From the NCBI GenBank assembly GCA_032095175.1, contig DAMCZI010000005.1:1-64000 (forward strand): 64,000 nucleotides of DNA, written 5' to 3'. The position numbers were made by a program, and so were the translations under genes. Of this stretch, positions 1 through 7,647 are shown one piece after another. Under the pieces are notes generated by a model, which saw nothing but the letters and a program-made list of their open reading frames with translations, was not told where the DNA came from and made no database searches. Each line of letters begins with the position of its first letter. Positions within the stretch are counted from its first letter, which is position 1. Source of the DNA: DAMCZI01 sp032095175 (GTDB lineage Bacteria; Bacillota; Clostridia; Clostridiales; Caloramatoraceae).

Positions 1-137
1 GTCATCTTACTCGTCCTTTTGATTCTTTTCGTCGTTACTCAATCACTTACATACAATCAGTATGCGCGTTCTTGAGTGCCTAGAAAACAATCAAAATTAC
101 TTCGCAATCTGACTATTTTATTATTTTTCATGTGCCT
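1..137. repeat. Family A palindromic repeat, copy 1 (cut by window edge)
   Basis: This stretch is nearly identical to the reverse complement of 49793-49952. The two arms share a core (AATCAAAATTACTTCGCAAT on this strand) and pair across a centre near GTATGCGCG. The outer arm ends in TGTGCCTA. The left arm starts at base 1, so part of the element lies outside the window. It lies just past the 3' end of the YitT gene. No transposase is encoded, so it is a non-autonomous hairpin or MITE-like element. Confidence 0.85.
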
Positions 138-172
138 AATTGGGAATCTTTTATGAGTATCTCAAAAATCTA

Positions 173-778
173 TCACCTAGAAAACTTCTTTAGCATAAAG
201 TCTATTGTCTTTATTATTACTAATAGGGATAGCATTGAGTAAATAGCATTTCTAAAATCATGACTTACAATACCTGAGCTTATTACCACAAATCCATCTA
301 ACATAAATAGAAAAACAGGTATCTTTATCTTTGGAATCATTTTATTTAATAGAGCTGCTGCTAAATCAGTTCCACCTGTTGTACATTTTCTAATCAATGC
401 AATACCGATTCCTGTGCCCACAAGAAGTCCTCCTAATATTGCTGACAGGATTATATTATCAAACAGCTTTATCTCTGGGATTATTCTAATAAACAGTGGG
501 CTTACTATCGTTACATATAGTGTCTTTATCCCAAATGATTTACCTAAAACCTTAATTCCTAGAATAAGAAGGGGTATACTTACTCCAAAGTAAACAAAAT
601 CTATTGGAATTCCAAGAAGCTTGTTCATTACTACTGATAATCCAGTTATTCCTCCTGGGGCCAATGTGTATCTCTTTAAAAACATATTTACTGAAAGGGC
701 CATTAAAAACCCACCTATAGTTATTAAAAAATAGTCCTTAAAGATTTCTGATTTATCCCTTGATATATAGTTTTCCAT
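173..778 (-). CDS. YitT/DUF161 family integral membrane protein
   Basis: Predicted polytopic inner-membrane protein of 201 residues with about five to six hydrophobic segments. The motif LAPGGITGLSVV near residue 40 and the CTTGGTD segment near residue 130 are typical of the YitT family, whose biochemical role is not established. Most family members run to about 280 residues and end in a soluble DUF2179 domain; this one stops after the membrane region. I chose the ATG at 778 because AAAGGAG sits seven bases upstream, whereas an upstream in-frame extension would overlap that site. Family A repeat DNA begins about 35 bp past its stop, and a family B hairpin lies upstream. Confidence 0.85.
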   Translation of the reverse strand: MENYISRDKSEIFKDYFLITIGGFLMALSVNMFLKRYTLAPGGITGLSVVMNKLLGIPIDFVYFGVSIPLLILGIKVLGKSFGIKTLYVTIVSPLFIRIIPEIKLFDNIILSAILGGLLVGTGIGIALIRKCTTGGTDLAAALLNKMIPKIKIPVFLFMLDGFVVISSGIVSHDFRNAIYSMLSLLVIIKTIDFMLKKFSR

Positions 779-1193
779 GGTCATTCTCCTTTTCTGTCTT
801 TGTATAATTTGTAAAAGGGGGTGTCGCACAAAGAAAGTTGTGCCTTATATTCTTAGGTAACAGGCACTTGAGTTTTGAGTTATTTAATTAAAGCATCTTA
901 CTATGCTTTTGATTAAATAACTCAAAACTCAAGAGCCTGTCACCTTGGGACAAATGTTGTGGGACAGCTCCATTTATAGAATTATCTGATTTAAATATTT
1001 GACCTTATTTGCATTTTTCATCATTTTTATTATAATAACTAATAATAGCCTTTACAATGACTTAGAGTTGTATATAAATTACCTTTATATTGTGGCAGTT
1101 TTTTAACAGCCTCAAACCTTTGAACACACTGGGTTTAGAGGCATAGTTACTGGTTACCGTTTCAATAGGGAAATATTATTATAACTATAAATG
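779..1193. other. Intergenic region with family B hairpin
   Basis: No credible gene is seen between the YitT start and the pgm promoter. The region holds a small GCACAA/TTGTGC hairpin near 827-843, the family B palindrome at 855-946 and a GGGACA-rich stretch just after it. The rest is AT-rich DNA without clear structure. Confidence 0.6.
855..946. repeat. Family B palindromic repeat, copy 1
   Basis: A 92-nt near-perfect palindrome. Arms read AGGTAACAGGCACTTGAG then TTTTGAGTTATTTAATTAAA, with the loop around GCATCTTACTATGC. Two other full copies (5027-5116, 45735-45826) and a fragment (2832-2854) occur in the window. All lie between genes. Confidence 0.9.
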
Positions 1194-1222
1194 TTGAAGG
1201 GTATATGCATAAATATTATAAT
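1194..1222 (+). promoter_or_regulatory. Sigma-A-type promoter of the phosphohexomutase gene
   Basis: TTGAAG (1194-1199) and TATAAT (1217-1222) are separated by exactly 17 bases, 43 bases upstream of the ATG. The following AAGGGGTGATTTC ribosome-binding site fits this start. Confidence 0.65.
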
Positions 1223-1265
1223 TTAAGAATGACATACCAAATATTTAATCATAAGGGGTGATTTC

Positions 1266-2771
1266 ATGAAAGGCGATTTTCTATCACTACAAAACGGCAA
1301 CGATGTAAGAGGTATTGCCCTTGAAGGAATAGAAGGAGAAAAGGTTAATTTTACATCCTATCATGCAAAGCTAATAGGATTAAGCTTTACAAACTGGTTG
1401 AAGGAGAAAACAGGTAAGACTTTATTAAATATAGCTATTGGAAATGATAGTAGACTATCTGGATATTCATTAAAAAAAGGGATTATTGATGGTATATGTA
1501 TAACCAATTCATCAATACTGGATTGCGGCCTGGCTTCAACGCCTGCAATGTTCATGAGTACAATAATCGATGGAATTGAAGCTGATGGTGCTATTATGAT
1601 TACCGCTTCACATCTTCCTTATAACAGAAATGGACTTAAATTCTTTACAAAGAATGGTGCCCTTGAAAAAGAAGATGTAAAAAAGATACTCACACTTGCT
1701 GAGGAATATGCAGATTCAGAATATGCGACAAAGGAAATAATGAATTGCGATACGTTTATAAATAAAACTAACCTTATGGATAGCTACTCTGAAATACTTG
1801 TAAATAAAATAAGGTTGACAGCAGGAGAGGAAAAGCCTTTGATCAACACAAGGATTGTTGTTGATGCTGGAAACGGTTCTGGAGGCTTCTTCGTTGAAAA
1901 GGTGCTTATGCCACTTGGCGCAGATGTAACTGGAAGCCAATTTTTAGAGCCAGATGGAGCATTTCCAAACCATATACCAAACCCAGAGGATAAAGAGGCA
2001 ATGCTCTCTATTAAAAAGTGCGTTCTTGATAATAAGGCGAACCTTGGTATAATATTTGATACCGATGTTGATAGAGCTGCTGTTGTTGATTCAAAGGGAG
2101 AAATAATAAACAGAAACAGACTTATAGCTCTTATATCTCATATAGTTCTTGAGGAAAATCCAGGAACAACAATAGTTACAGATTCAGTTACCTCAGATGA
2201 GCTATCAGAATATATTGAATCACTTGGCGGAATCCACCACAGATTCAAAAGAGGATATAAAAACGTTATAAATGAATCAATAAGGTTAAATAATGCTGGT
2301 CAAAAATCCCACCTTGCAATTGAAACAAGTGGTCATGCTGCATTAAAAGAGAACTATTTCCTTGATGATGGAGCATACTTAATAGTAAAAATTATAATTA
2401 AGATGGCTCAGCTTAGAAAGGAAAGCAAATCTCTTCACAGCCTTATAGATTCCCTTGCGGAACCACTTTCTTCAAAGGAGATAAGGGTTAAAATAGAAGA
2501 AAAGAATTTTGTTGAATACGGTACTAAGGTGCTTGAGGCTTTCAAAGAGTTTGTTAATAGTACATCGGGTTGGAGTATTGCTCCAAATAGCTATGAAGGA
2601 GTTCGTGTAAACTGCAGCAATAGTGATGAAGCAGGCTGGTGTCTTATAAGAATGTCCCTTCATGATCCAGTACTTCCAATTAATATCGAATCCAAGCTTG
2701 AAGCTGGTACAGATAAAATATTAGAAAAGATTCAAGCATTTTTAAAGCAGTTTGACAAGCTGAAATATTAG
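1266..2771 (+). CDS. Phosphoglucomutase/phosphomannomutase family protein
   Basis: Alpha-D-phosphohexomutase of 501 residues that should interconvert hexose 1- and 6-phosphates in the cytosol. All four family signatures are visible. The phosphoserine loop ITASHLPYNRNG lies near residue 117, with Leu replacing the usual Asn. The metal loop DTDVDRAAV near residue 267 is a variant of DGDADR. The sugar loop ETSGHAA lies near 353, and the phosphate-binding EGVRVNCSN near 445. Length and motif variants match the long clostridial/plant-like branch rather than classical ManB. With the guanylyltransferase at 14617 it could feed GDP-mannose synthesis, but this is inference. It is followed by its own terminator and by a relic of a second copy of its 3' end. 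Confidence 0.85.
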   Translation: MKGDFLSLQNGNDVRGIALEGIEGEKVNFTSYHAKLIGLSFTNWLKEKTGKTLLNIAIGNDSRLSGYSLKKGIIDGICITNSSILDCGLASTPAMFMSTIIDGIEADGAIMITASHLPYNRNGLKFFTKNGALEKEDVKKILTLAEEYADSEYATKEIMNCDTFINKTNLMDSYSEILVNKIRLTAGEEKPLINTRIVVDAGNGSGGFFVEKVLMPLGADVTGSQFLEPDGAFPNHIPNPEDKEAMLSIKKCVLDNKANLGIIFDTDVDRAAVVDSKGEIINRNRLIALISHIVLEENPGTTIVTDSVTSDELSEYIESLGGIHHRFKRGYKNVINESIRLNNAGQKSHLAIETSGHAALKENYFLDDGAYLIVKIIIKMAQLRKESKSLHSLIDSLAEPLSSKEIRVKIEEKNFVEYGTKVLEAFKEFVNSTSGWSIAPNSYEGVRVNCSNSDEAGWCLIRMSLHDPVLPINIESKLEAGTDKILEKIQAFLKQFDKLKY

Positions 2772-2786
2772 TATTAAACATATAAA

Positions 2787-2832
2787 AAAGGCACTTACTA
2801 CACATAATTTGGTAGTAGGTGCCTTCTGTTTA
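2787..2832 (+). terminator. Rho-independent terminator of the phosphohexomutase gene
   Basis: Stem AGGCACTTACTAC / GGTAGTAGGTGCCT with a nine-base loop, preceded by an A-run and followed by a short T-rich tail. Confidence 0.75.
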
Positions 2833-2854
2833 AGGTAACAGGCCCTTGAGTTCT
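2832..2854. repeat. Truncated family B repeat
   Basis: TAAGGTAACAGGCCCTTGAG matches the first 20 bases of family B, then the similarity stops. Only one arm end remains, directly against the pgm relic. Confidence 0.7.
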
Positions 2855-2855
2855 A

Positions 2856-2897
2856 GCAAAAATTCAGGTATTTTTAAGGCAATTTGATAAGATACCA
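2856..2897 (+). pseudogene. Relic of a second phosphohexomutase 3' end
   Basis: These 42 bases read AKIQVFLRQFDKIP. The last residues of the intact gene just upstream are EKIQAFLKQFDKLK. Counting by eye, about 31 of 42 bases agree and most differences fall at third codon positions, so this looks like the tail of a once-functional paralogue. Everything upstream of it has been lost and replaced by a truncated family B hairpin. Confidence 0.6.
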
Positions 2898-2928
2898 CGT
2901 GCATATCACTAGGAACAACAAAAAGGTT

Positions 2929-3570
2929 TTATATACCCAGTTTTTCCCAATCCCTAGTAAAATCTGCTGCCCCTTCTTCTGTCAAGCTGTTATAGCATAC
3001 CTTATTAAGCATGTCATATGGAATTGCTGCATAATCAGCTCCACACTTTGCAGACTCTTCAACATGATAAGGATTTTTTATACTTGCTGCTACTACTTTA
3101 GTTTGATAACCCTTTTCCTTTATTATGCTGCAGATGCAATTTAGAACTTCTAGTCCATCCACTCCTGTGTTTTCATTTCTACCAATAAAGAAGAATATAT
3201 AATCGGCTCCTGCTTCAACTGCTAGCATTGCCTGACTTACTGAAAATATCAGTGTCATAGCAGTTTTTATTCCCCTTTTATTAAGCTCCTTGATGAACTC
3301 TAGTCCTCTTTTTGAAAAATTAACTTTAATAATTATATCCTTAGATATTTCAATTATTTTTTCTGCATCCTCAAGCATTTTTTCTATGCTGCCTTCCATT
3401 ACCTCAGCTGTTACAATTCCATCAGTACTTTTTCTTATGTCTTGTATAAAGGTATAGAAATCCACATTTTCTTTAACATACATTGAAGGATTTGCTGTAA
3501 CTCCTGCTGCTCCCATTTTGAGCGCATCATTTATATGGTTCATATTTGCTGAATCAATTAAAAATCTCAT
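2929..3570 (-). CDS. Transaldolase / fructose-6-phosphate aldolase-like protein
   Basis: A 213-residue TIM-barrel protein of the small transaldolase (TalC/Fsa) type, likely cytosolic. The start MRFLIDSANMNHI, then GVTANPSM near residue 24, matches the family's 'D.AN...GVTTNPS' pattern. IIIKVNFSKRG near residue 80 carries the candidate Schiff-base lysine. TLIFSVSQAMLAVEAGADYI near residue 106 is the usual fourth-strand motif. Sequence cannot tell transaldolase from fructose-6-phosphate aldolase or another substrate. The start has AGGAGTTGAT upstream. It is monocistronic and convergent with the phosphohexomutase gene. Confidence 0.8.
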   Translation of the reverse strand: MRFLIDSANMNHINDALKMGAAGVTANPSMYVKENVDFYTFIQDIRKSTDGIVTAEVMEGSIEKMLEDAEKIIEISKDIIIKVNFSKRGLEFIKELNKRGIKTAMTLIFSVSQAMLAVEAGADYIFFFIGRNENTGVDGLEVLNCICSIIKEKGYQTKVVAASIKNPYHVEESAKCGADYAAIPYDMLNKVCYNSLTEEGAADFTRDWEKLGI

Positions 3571-3692
3571 TTATATCAACTCCTGAAAATATATATTATC
3601 TCTCTTATTTTATAATACCCCTTTACACATTCTTTTCTTCTAGTTATCTTTCCTTATTAAAGTGGTAATCACTAAAATAATTCATATAATTT

Positions 3693-3711
3693 TTACCACA
3701 TATATGTGTAA
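3693..3711. promoter_or_regulatory. Near-perfect 19-bp palindrome, candidate operator
   Basis: TTACCACATATATGTGTAA has one mismatched pair. It lies 80-100 bases upstream of the alcohol dehydrogenase start, in the divergent gap with the transaldolase-like gene. The cognate regulator is unknown. Confidence 0.4.
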
Positions 3712-3791
3712 ATTTTTATTTTATATACTGCATTGAAATTAATGTATTATAGATTTATTAGATAAACTATGTGTAATGGAGGTAATTCATA

Positions 3792-4946
3792 ATGAATTTT
3801 AATTTTTATCAACCAAGCAGAATTCACTTTGGAGAAGGAAGATTAAACGAGCTGGGCTCCATAGTAAAAAAGTATGGCACAAGGTGCCTTCTAGTTACAA
3901 CACCAATGGAACCACCTCTAGATGGGCTTTTCAATAGAGTAATTGATATATTATCAAAATCTGATATAGAGGTAACACATTTTGATGGTGTAATTCCAAA
4001 CCCTTCAGTAGAAATTGTAGAAAAGGGCTTTAAGCTTGCAAAGGAAAACAACGTTGAGGTTGTTCTTGCTGTTGGAGGCGGTTCATCCATAGACACTGCA
4101 AAAATAATTGCCTTAACAAATGGTCTTGAGACTATAGATTGGGATTATGTATTTAATACCTATACAAGCCCCTTTGAGCATTATGCTCCTCTATCACCTA
4201 AGGGACTTCCAATAATAGCTGTTTCAACAACATCAGGTACAGGAAGTCAGGTAACTCAAGCCGCAGTTATATCCCATGGTGATGCAAAAAACACAATATT
4301 TCACCCAGATAACTTTACCAAGGAGTGTATAATAGACCCTGAGCTTATGGTTACACTTCCTCCAAGAATTACTGCTTCAACTGGTTTTGATGCCTTTAGC
4401 CATGCCTTTGAAAGCTATATAAACCCAAGAAACTCAAAGTTCACAGAAATAATAGCTCTTGAAGCTATTAAGTTAGTATGTAACAACCTTCCAAAGGTTC
4501 TTGTAGAGGGTAAAAACATGGAATATAGAAGTAACCTCGCAATGGCAGATACATTAGCTGGTACAAGCCTTGCAAATGCAGGAGCAGCAGCACCACACCC
4601 ACTTGGAGAAATAATAGGAGGGGTAGCACATATACCACATGGAGAAACTCTTGCAATTGTATTCCCTGCATTTATAAAGCAGCAGTGGAAGAATAATGTG
4701 GAGAAATTTGCAAAGGTTGCTCGCATATTCAACCCAAATTTAAAGGAAGCATCTGATGAAATAGCTGCTGAAGGACTTTATATAGAAATAGTTAATTTCC
4801 TTAAAGTTATTAATCTTAATGTTACACTAAGGGATTTTAAAGTGACAGCTGAACAGCTAGAAACAATTTTAAATTGTCCTGTTCTTGGATTCTTACCCTT
4901 TGGTTCAAAGGAAGACTTACAAAATATTATAAGAGAATCCTTCTAA
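3792..4946 (+). CDS. Iron-containing (type III) alcohol dehydrogenase
   Basis: NAD(P)-dependent, metal-requiring dehydrogenase of 384 residues. The nucleotide-binding GGGSSIDTAK lies near residue 97. The family stretch TTSGTGSQVTQAAVI lies near residue 149. The metal ligands fit the Asp before LMVTLPP, His in FDAFSHAFE near 206, and the two His of HPLGEIIGG...HIPHGETLA near 270-285. It resembles clostridial butanol/1,3-propanediol dehydrogenase relatives, but the alcohol cannot be specified. Start chosen at TGGAGG-AATTCATA-ATG. It has its own terminator and a palindromic candidate operator upstream. Confidence 0.88.
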   Translation: MNFNFYQPSRIHFGEGRLNELGSIVKKYGTRCLLVTTPMEPPLDGLFNRVIDILSKSDIEVTHFDGVIPNPSVEIVEKGFKLAKENNVEVVLAVGGGSSIDTAKIIALTNGLETIDWDYVFNTYTSPFEHYAPLSPKGLPIIAVSTTSGTGSQVTQAAVISHGDAKNTIFHPDNFTKECIIDPELMVTLPPRITASTGFDAFSHAFESYINPRNSKFTEIIALEAIKLVCNNLPKVLVEGKNMEYRSNLAMADTLAGTSLANAGAAAPHPLGEIIGGVAHIPHGETLAIVFPAFIKQQWKNNVEKFAKVARIFNPNLKEASDEIAAEGLYIEIVNFLKVINLNVTLRDFKVTAEQLETILNCPVLGFLPFGSKEDLQNIIRESF

Positions 4947-4955
4947 TGATATATA

Positions 4956-5015
4956 AAATGCCGTGCAGCGGATGGGTGAGATTTTTCTCACTTATCCAGT
5001 GCACGGCATTTTTTT
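4956..5015 (+). terminator. Strong terminator of the alcohol dehydrogenase gene
   Basis: The long stem AAATGCCGTGC...GGGTGAG / CTCACTTATCC...GCACGGCATT is followed by seven T residues. The A-run on the other side could let it serve the convergent EIIA gene as well. Confidence 0.85.
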
Positions 5016-5026
5016 AAGGTGACCAA

Positions 5027-5116
5027 AGGTAACAGGCACTTGAGTTTTGAGTTGTTTAATTAAAGCATCTAACGATGCTTTTGATTAAACAACTCAAAAC
5101 TCAAGTGCCTGTCATC
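5027..5116. repeat. Family B palindromic repeat, copy 2
   Basis: Same 90-nt palindrome as 855-946, with compensatory changes on both arms (GAGTTGTTTAATT pairs with AATTAAACAACTC-like sequence). Paired changes suggest that the hairpin itself is conserved. It lies between two convergent genes. Confidence 0.9.
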
Positions 5117-5147
5117 TATCTCATAGCTCAAATAACTGCCACCTATT

Positions 5148-5642
5148 TTAATTATTTACTTTTAGGATAACTGTTTCGCCTTTTTCAACATTTCCTTTTT
5201 GAGTCAGTTCGATCTCTTTTCCATTTAAATTTGTTATAACTACAGGAGAAACTAAAGATGGAACCTTACCTCTTATGCTGTCAATATCCACGCGAAGCAT
5301 TGGTTCTCCTTTTCTTATTGTCTGATTTTCAACAACAAGTACTTCAAAGCCTTCACCGTTTAATGTGACTGTATCCAAACCGAAATGTACCAGTATCTCT
5401 AACCCATTATCCGCTGCAATGCCTATTGCATGCTTTGTTGGGAAAACCATTTGTATTTTTCCATCAACCGGTGAAACAACATTTCCGTCAACAGGTTCAA
5501 TAGCAAAGCCATCCCCCATCATTTTACCTGAAAAAGCTGGATCAGGTACTTCTGAAATGCTTAATAATCTACCCTTCATTGGTGCTGCGAATTCATACTG
5601 TTCCTTATTCTTTTTAAATAAATTTTTAAACACAATCCTCAC
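5148..5642 (-). CDS. PTS glucose-type EIIA domain protein
   Basis: Single-domain EIIA of the glucose/maltose PTS class (Crr-like), 164 residues, cytosolic. It passes phosphate from HPr to an EIIB domain. The phosphorylated histidine is expected in LVHFGLDTVTLNGEGF near residue 92, and the second conserved His is in TKHAIGIA near residue 75. It probably serves the EIICB at 10907, which lacks its own EIIA, as both are on this strand in the same locus. The start is uncertain: a GTG at 5642 has little behind it, while a GTG at 5633 follows GGGGTGAGG very closely. It starts 32 bases after the phosphatase gene, probably co-transcribed. Confidence 0.88.
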   Translation of the reverse strand: MRIVFKNLFKKNKEQYEFAAPMKGRLLSISEVPDPAFSGKMMGDGFAIEPVDGNVVSPVDGKIQMVFPTKHAIGIAADNGLEILVHFGLDTVTLNGEGFEVLVVENQTIRKGEPMLRVDIDSIRGKVPSLVSPVVITNLNGKEIELTQKGNVEKGETVILKVNN

Positions 5643-5674
5643 CCCATAAATAATCTTAGTAATATTTATAACAC

Positions 5675-6505
5675 TTATAGTTCTCCATTTAGAATCTTAT
5701 CCACAACATCACCAAAGCCATTGCTGTCACAATCCTTGGTAACATACTGTGAAGCCTTTTTTGTGTCCTCTTCTGCATTTCCCATAGCAATTCCCAAGCC
5801 TGCATATTCTATCATTGAGGTATCATTATCGTTGTCCCCTATTGCGATAATCTCTTCACTTCTAATTCCCTTTTTTTCTGCATACAGCTTCACTGCACTT
5901 CCCTTGCTTATACCCTTATTCATAACATCTATCAATACACTATCTGATTGGCAAAACTCAATATCAGGAATTCTTGTAAGCTCGCAAAATAGTTTTTCTT
6001 TAGCGTCCTCATGTCCAATAAGTATAAACAGTACCTTTATAATTTTTCTTGAGTCTTCAGTCAAGTCTGAAATGCTGTTAAACTTCATCATTGGTACAAT
6101 TTCATCCTTAGAAGCAGTTTTGTTATTCTCAAGATGCTTATTTACCCTGTCAGTTTCTCTGTTGTAAAATATATTATCTTTTTCATAAATCCAAAAATCA
6201 ATATTATACTTATTAGCTATTTCAATGGCTTTTATAACAGATTCCATCTTCATTTCACTCATATAAAGGATTTCCTCTGTCCCTAAATCCTTTATTACCC
6301 CACCATTACAGCCAATAACAGGTGTCTTTAGACCTAATTTTCTAGGAAACTCCTTAAGCAAAGCCGGATGCCTTCCAGAAGCAAGTACCACATCAATTCC
6401 ATTTTCAATTAGTCTGTTAATTGCTGTTTTGTTTTCTCTAGTTATTTCCTTGTTTGAATTAAGAAGTGTTCCATCCATATCTGTGACAAATAGTTTATAT
6501 TTCAT
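5675..6505 (-). CDS. Cof-type HAD-superfamily phosphatase
   Basis: HAD phosphatase of 276 residues, probably hydrolysing a sugar phosphate. Motif I is FVTDMDGTLLNSN at residue 4 (nucleophilic Asp). Motif II is VVLASGR near 40. Motif III is the Lys of KGSAVK near 200, and motif IV is AIGDNDNDTSMIEYAG near 220. The large insert between motifs II and III is the C2B cap of the Cof group. I start at 6505 because GGGGAG lies six bases upstream; an eight-residue extension is possible. It is followed by the EIIA gene, so a role in a PTS-linked sugar pathway or in relief of sugar-phosphate stress is reasonable inference. Confidence 0.85.
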   Translation of the reverse strand: MKYKLFVTDMDGTLLNSNKEITRENKTAINRLIENGIDVVLASGRHPALLKEFPRKLGLKTPVIGCNGGVIKDLGTEEILYMSEMKMESVIKAIEIANKYNIDFWIYEKDNIFYNRETDRVNKHLENNKTASKDEIVPMMKFNSISDLTEDSRKIIKVLFILIGHEDAKEKLFCELTRIPDIEFCQSDSVLIDVMNKGISKGSAVKLYAEKKGIRSEEIIAIGDNDNDTSMIEYAGLGIAMGNAEEDTKKASQYVTKDCDSNGFGDVVDKILNGEL

Positions 6506-6664
6506 ATATCTCCCCACTCTCTCAGGCATCTATATACAAAGTAATAATATTCTTTACATTCCACCTTTTCAAACAGCTATGCAAAACTGGTTTGACTCTA
6601 GGATGTTTAAAAAGGTAGAATATAATAAAATCTTTGCTTTGTTTATGTGGTTACTAAAAACATA

Positions 6665-6693
6665 GCCTGTTGCTTAAACATCTAACAACAGGC
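6665..6693 (-). terminator. Terminator after the epimerase-like gene
   Basis: Perfect eight-base stem GCCTGTTG / CAACAGGC, followed on the minus strand by ATGTTTTTAG. It lies about 30 bases past the epimerase-like stop and would separate it from the phosphatase-EIIA pair. Confidence 0.6.
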
Positions 6694-6721
6694 CTGTATA
6701 ATAAAATCACTGCATATATAA

Positions 6722-7438
6722 TTATTTAAGGTTGTACTTCTCAGCAGCACTATCAATAGCCTGTCTACACTTTTTAACCCCTGCTGCTATACCATCTGGG
6801 TCCTTGAATATTGCAGATGATAATATAATTACATCTGGATTGCATTCTACAACAGGGTCCATGTTATTGTAGCGTAATCCTCCATCAACTGCAAGCTCAC
6901 ATTTTGGATTCTTTTCATCTATCATTTTTCTTGCTCTTTTTATAAGGTCGATTGCAGACTTTCTCCAGCCCCAGTTATCCTGACCATCAGTTTCATCTAC
7001 CCCATGCATAACTATATGCAGACGATCTATATCGTATATGGACTCTTCAACAAAGGATAGTGGTGTGTAGCATCCCACTGTTAATCCTATTTTAATTCCA
7101 AATTCTCTACAGTAGTTTATGATGTATGCTAAAGGTGCTCCTATAAAATTTTCTGCAGGTAATATTAGCATATCTGTTTTTACATCTGCAAGCTTTTCTA
7201 TAAAAAGTCTGTCACATTCTATAGTATATATATGGCATTCTATTGGCTTATCAGTAACTGGTCTAATACCTTCGATTATTTGATGTCCTCCCATTAGCTG
7301 CATGTTCTTAAGGTTATACATATCAGCTGCATCGGAATGTACATAATCAACACCTGCATCAACTGCTTCCTTTACAACACCTGCAATATTACCATAATTA
7401 ACGTGTGCAAGTCCTGCTGCTATTTTAATATGTTTCAT
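6722..7438 (-). CDS. Ribulose-phosphate 3-epimerase-like TIM-barrel protein
   Basis: A 238-residue protein that follows the pentulose-phosphate epimerase pattern but with altered motifs. HSDAADM near residue 34 replaces the usual 'HVDVMDG'. ECHIYTIECDR near 68 replaces 'HLMV'. IVMHGVDE near 142 stands where 'MSVNPGFGGQ' is expected, and LAVDGGLRYNN near 183 keeps the 'EVDGGI' strand. The metal-binding His/Asp set is mostly present, so epimerisation of a ketose phosphate (for example an allulose- or tagatose-type phosphate) is plausible; a housekeeping Rpe role is unlikely. Start has AAGGGGATATAATAA before the ATG. A family C repeat separates it from the PRD regulator upstream. Confidence 0.7.
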   Translation of the reverse strand: MKHIKIAAGLAHVNYGNIAGVVKEAVDAGVDYVHSDAADMYNLKNMQLMGGHQIIEGIRPVTDKPIECHIYTIECDRLFIEKLADVKTDMLILPAENFIGAPLAYIINYCREFGIKIGLTVGCYTPLSFVEESIYDIDRLHIVMHGVDETDGQDNWGWRKSAIDLIKRARKMIDEKNPKCELAVDGGLRYNNMDPVVECNPDVIILSSAIFKDPDGIAAGVKKCRQAIDSAAEKYNLK

Positions 7439-7472
7439 TTATTATATCCCCTTTCATAATCAAAACTCTAAT

Positions 7473-7592
7473 CTGTATGCTTCATATAAATGCTTTTACA
7501 ATGTCCGATACTAAGTATTTATATGAAATTATATTCCTTGATTTATTAACCGCACAGCACCACATGTGGAATCTTTAGTGAGATTAATCTAT
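7473..7592. repeat. Family C two-hairpin repeat, diverged copy
   Basis: Matches 39329-39449 with many changes. The first stem is TTCATATAAATGC / GTATTTATATGAA, then the conserved spacer ATTCCTTGATT, then a second stem ending in TCTTTAGTGAGATTAATC. It lies between the PRD regulator and the epimerase-like gene. Confidence 0.7.
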
Positions 7593-7647
7593 CCTATATT
7601 TCAATTTTAACATGATGTAGTACCTGTAATTTATAATAAAATTACCT

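Noticed and set aside
2884..3144. Plus-strand frame rich in Cys, Phe and Tyr opposite the transaldolase-like gene
   Set aside because: It lies antisense to a well-supported gene, lacks a ribosome site and has shadow-like composition.
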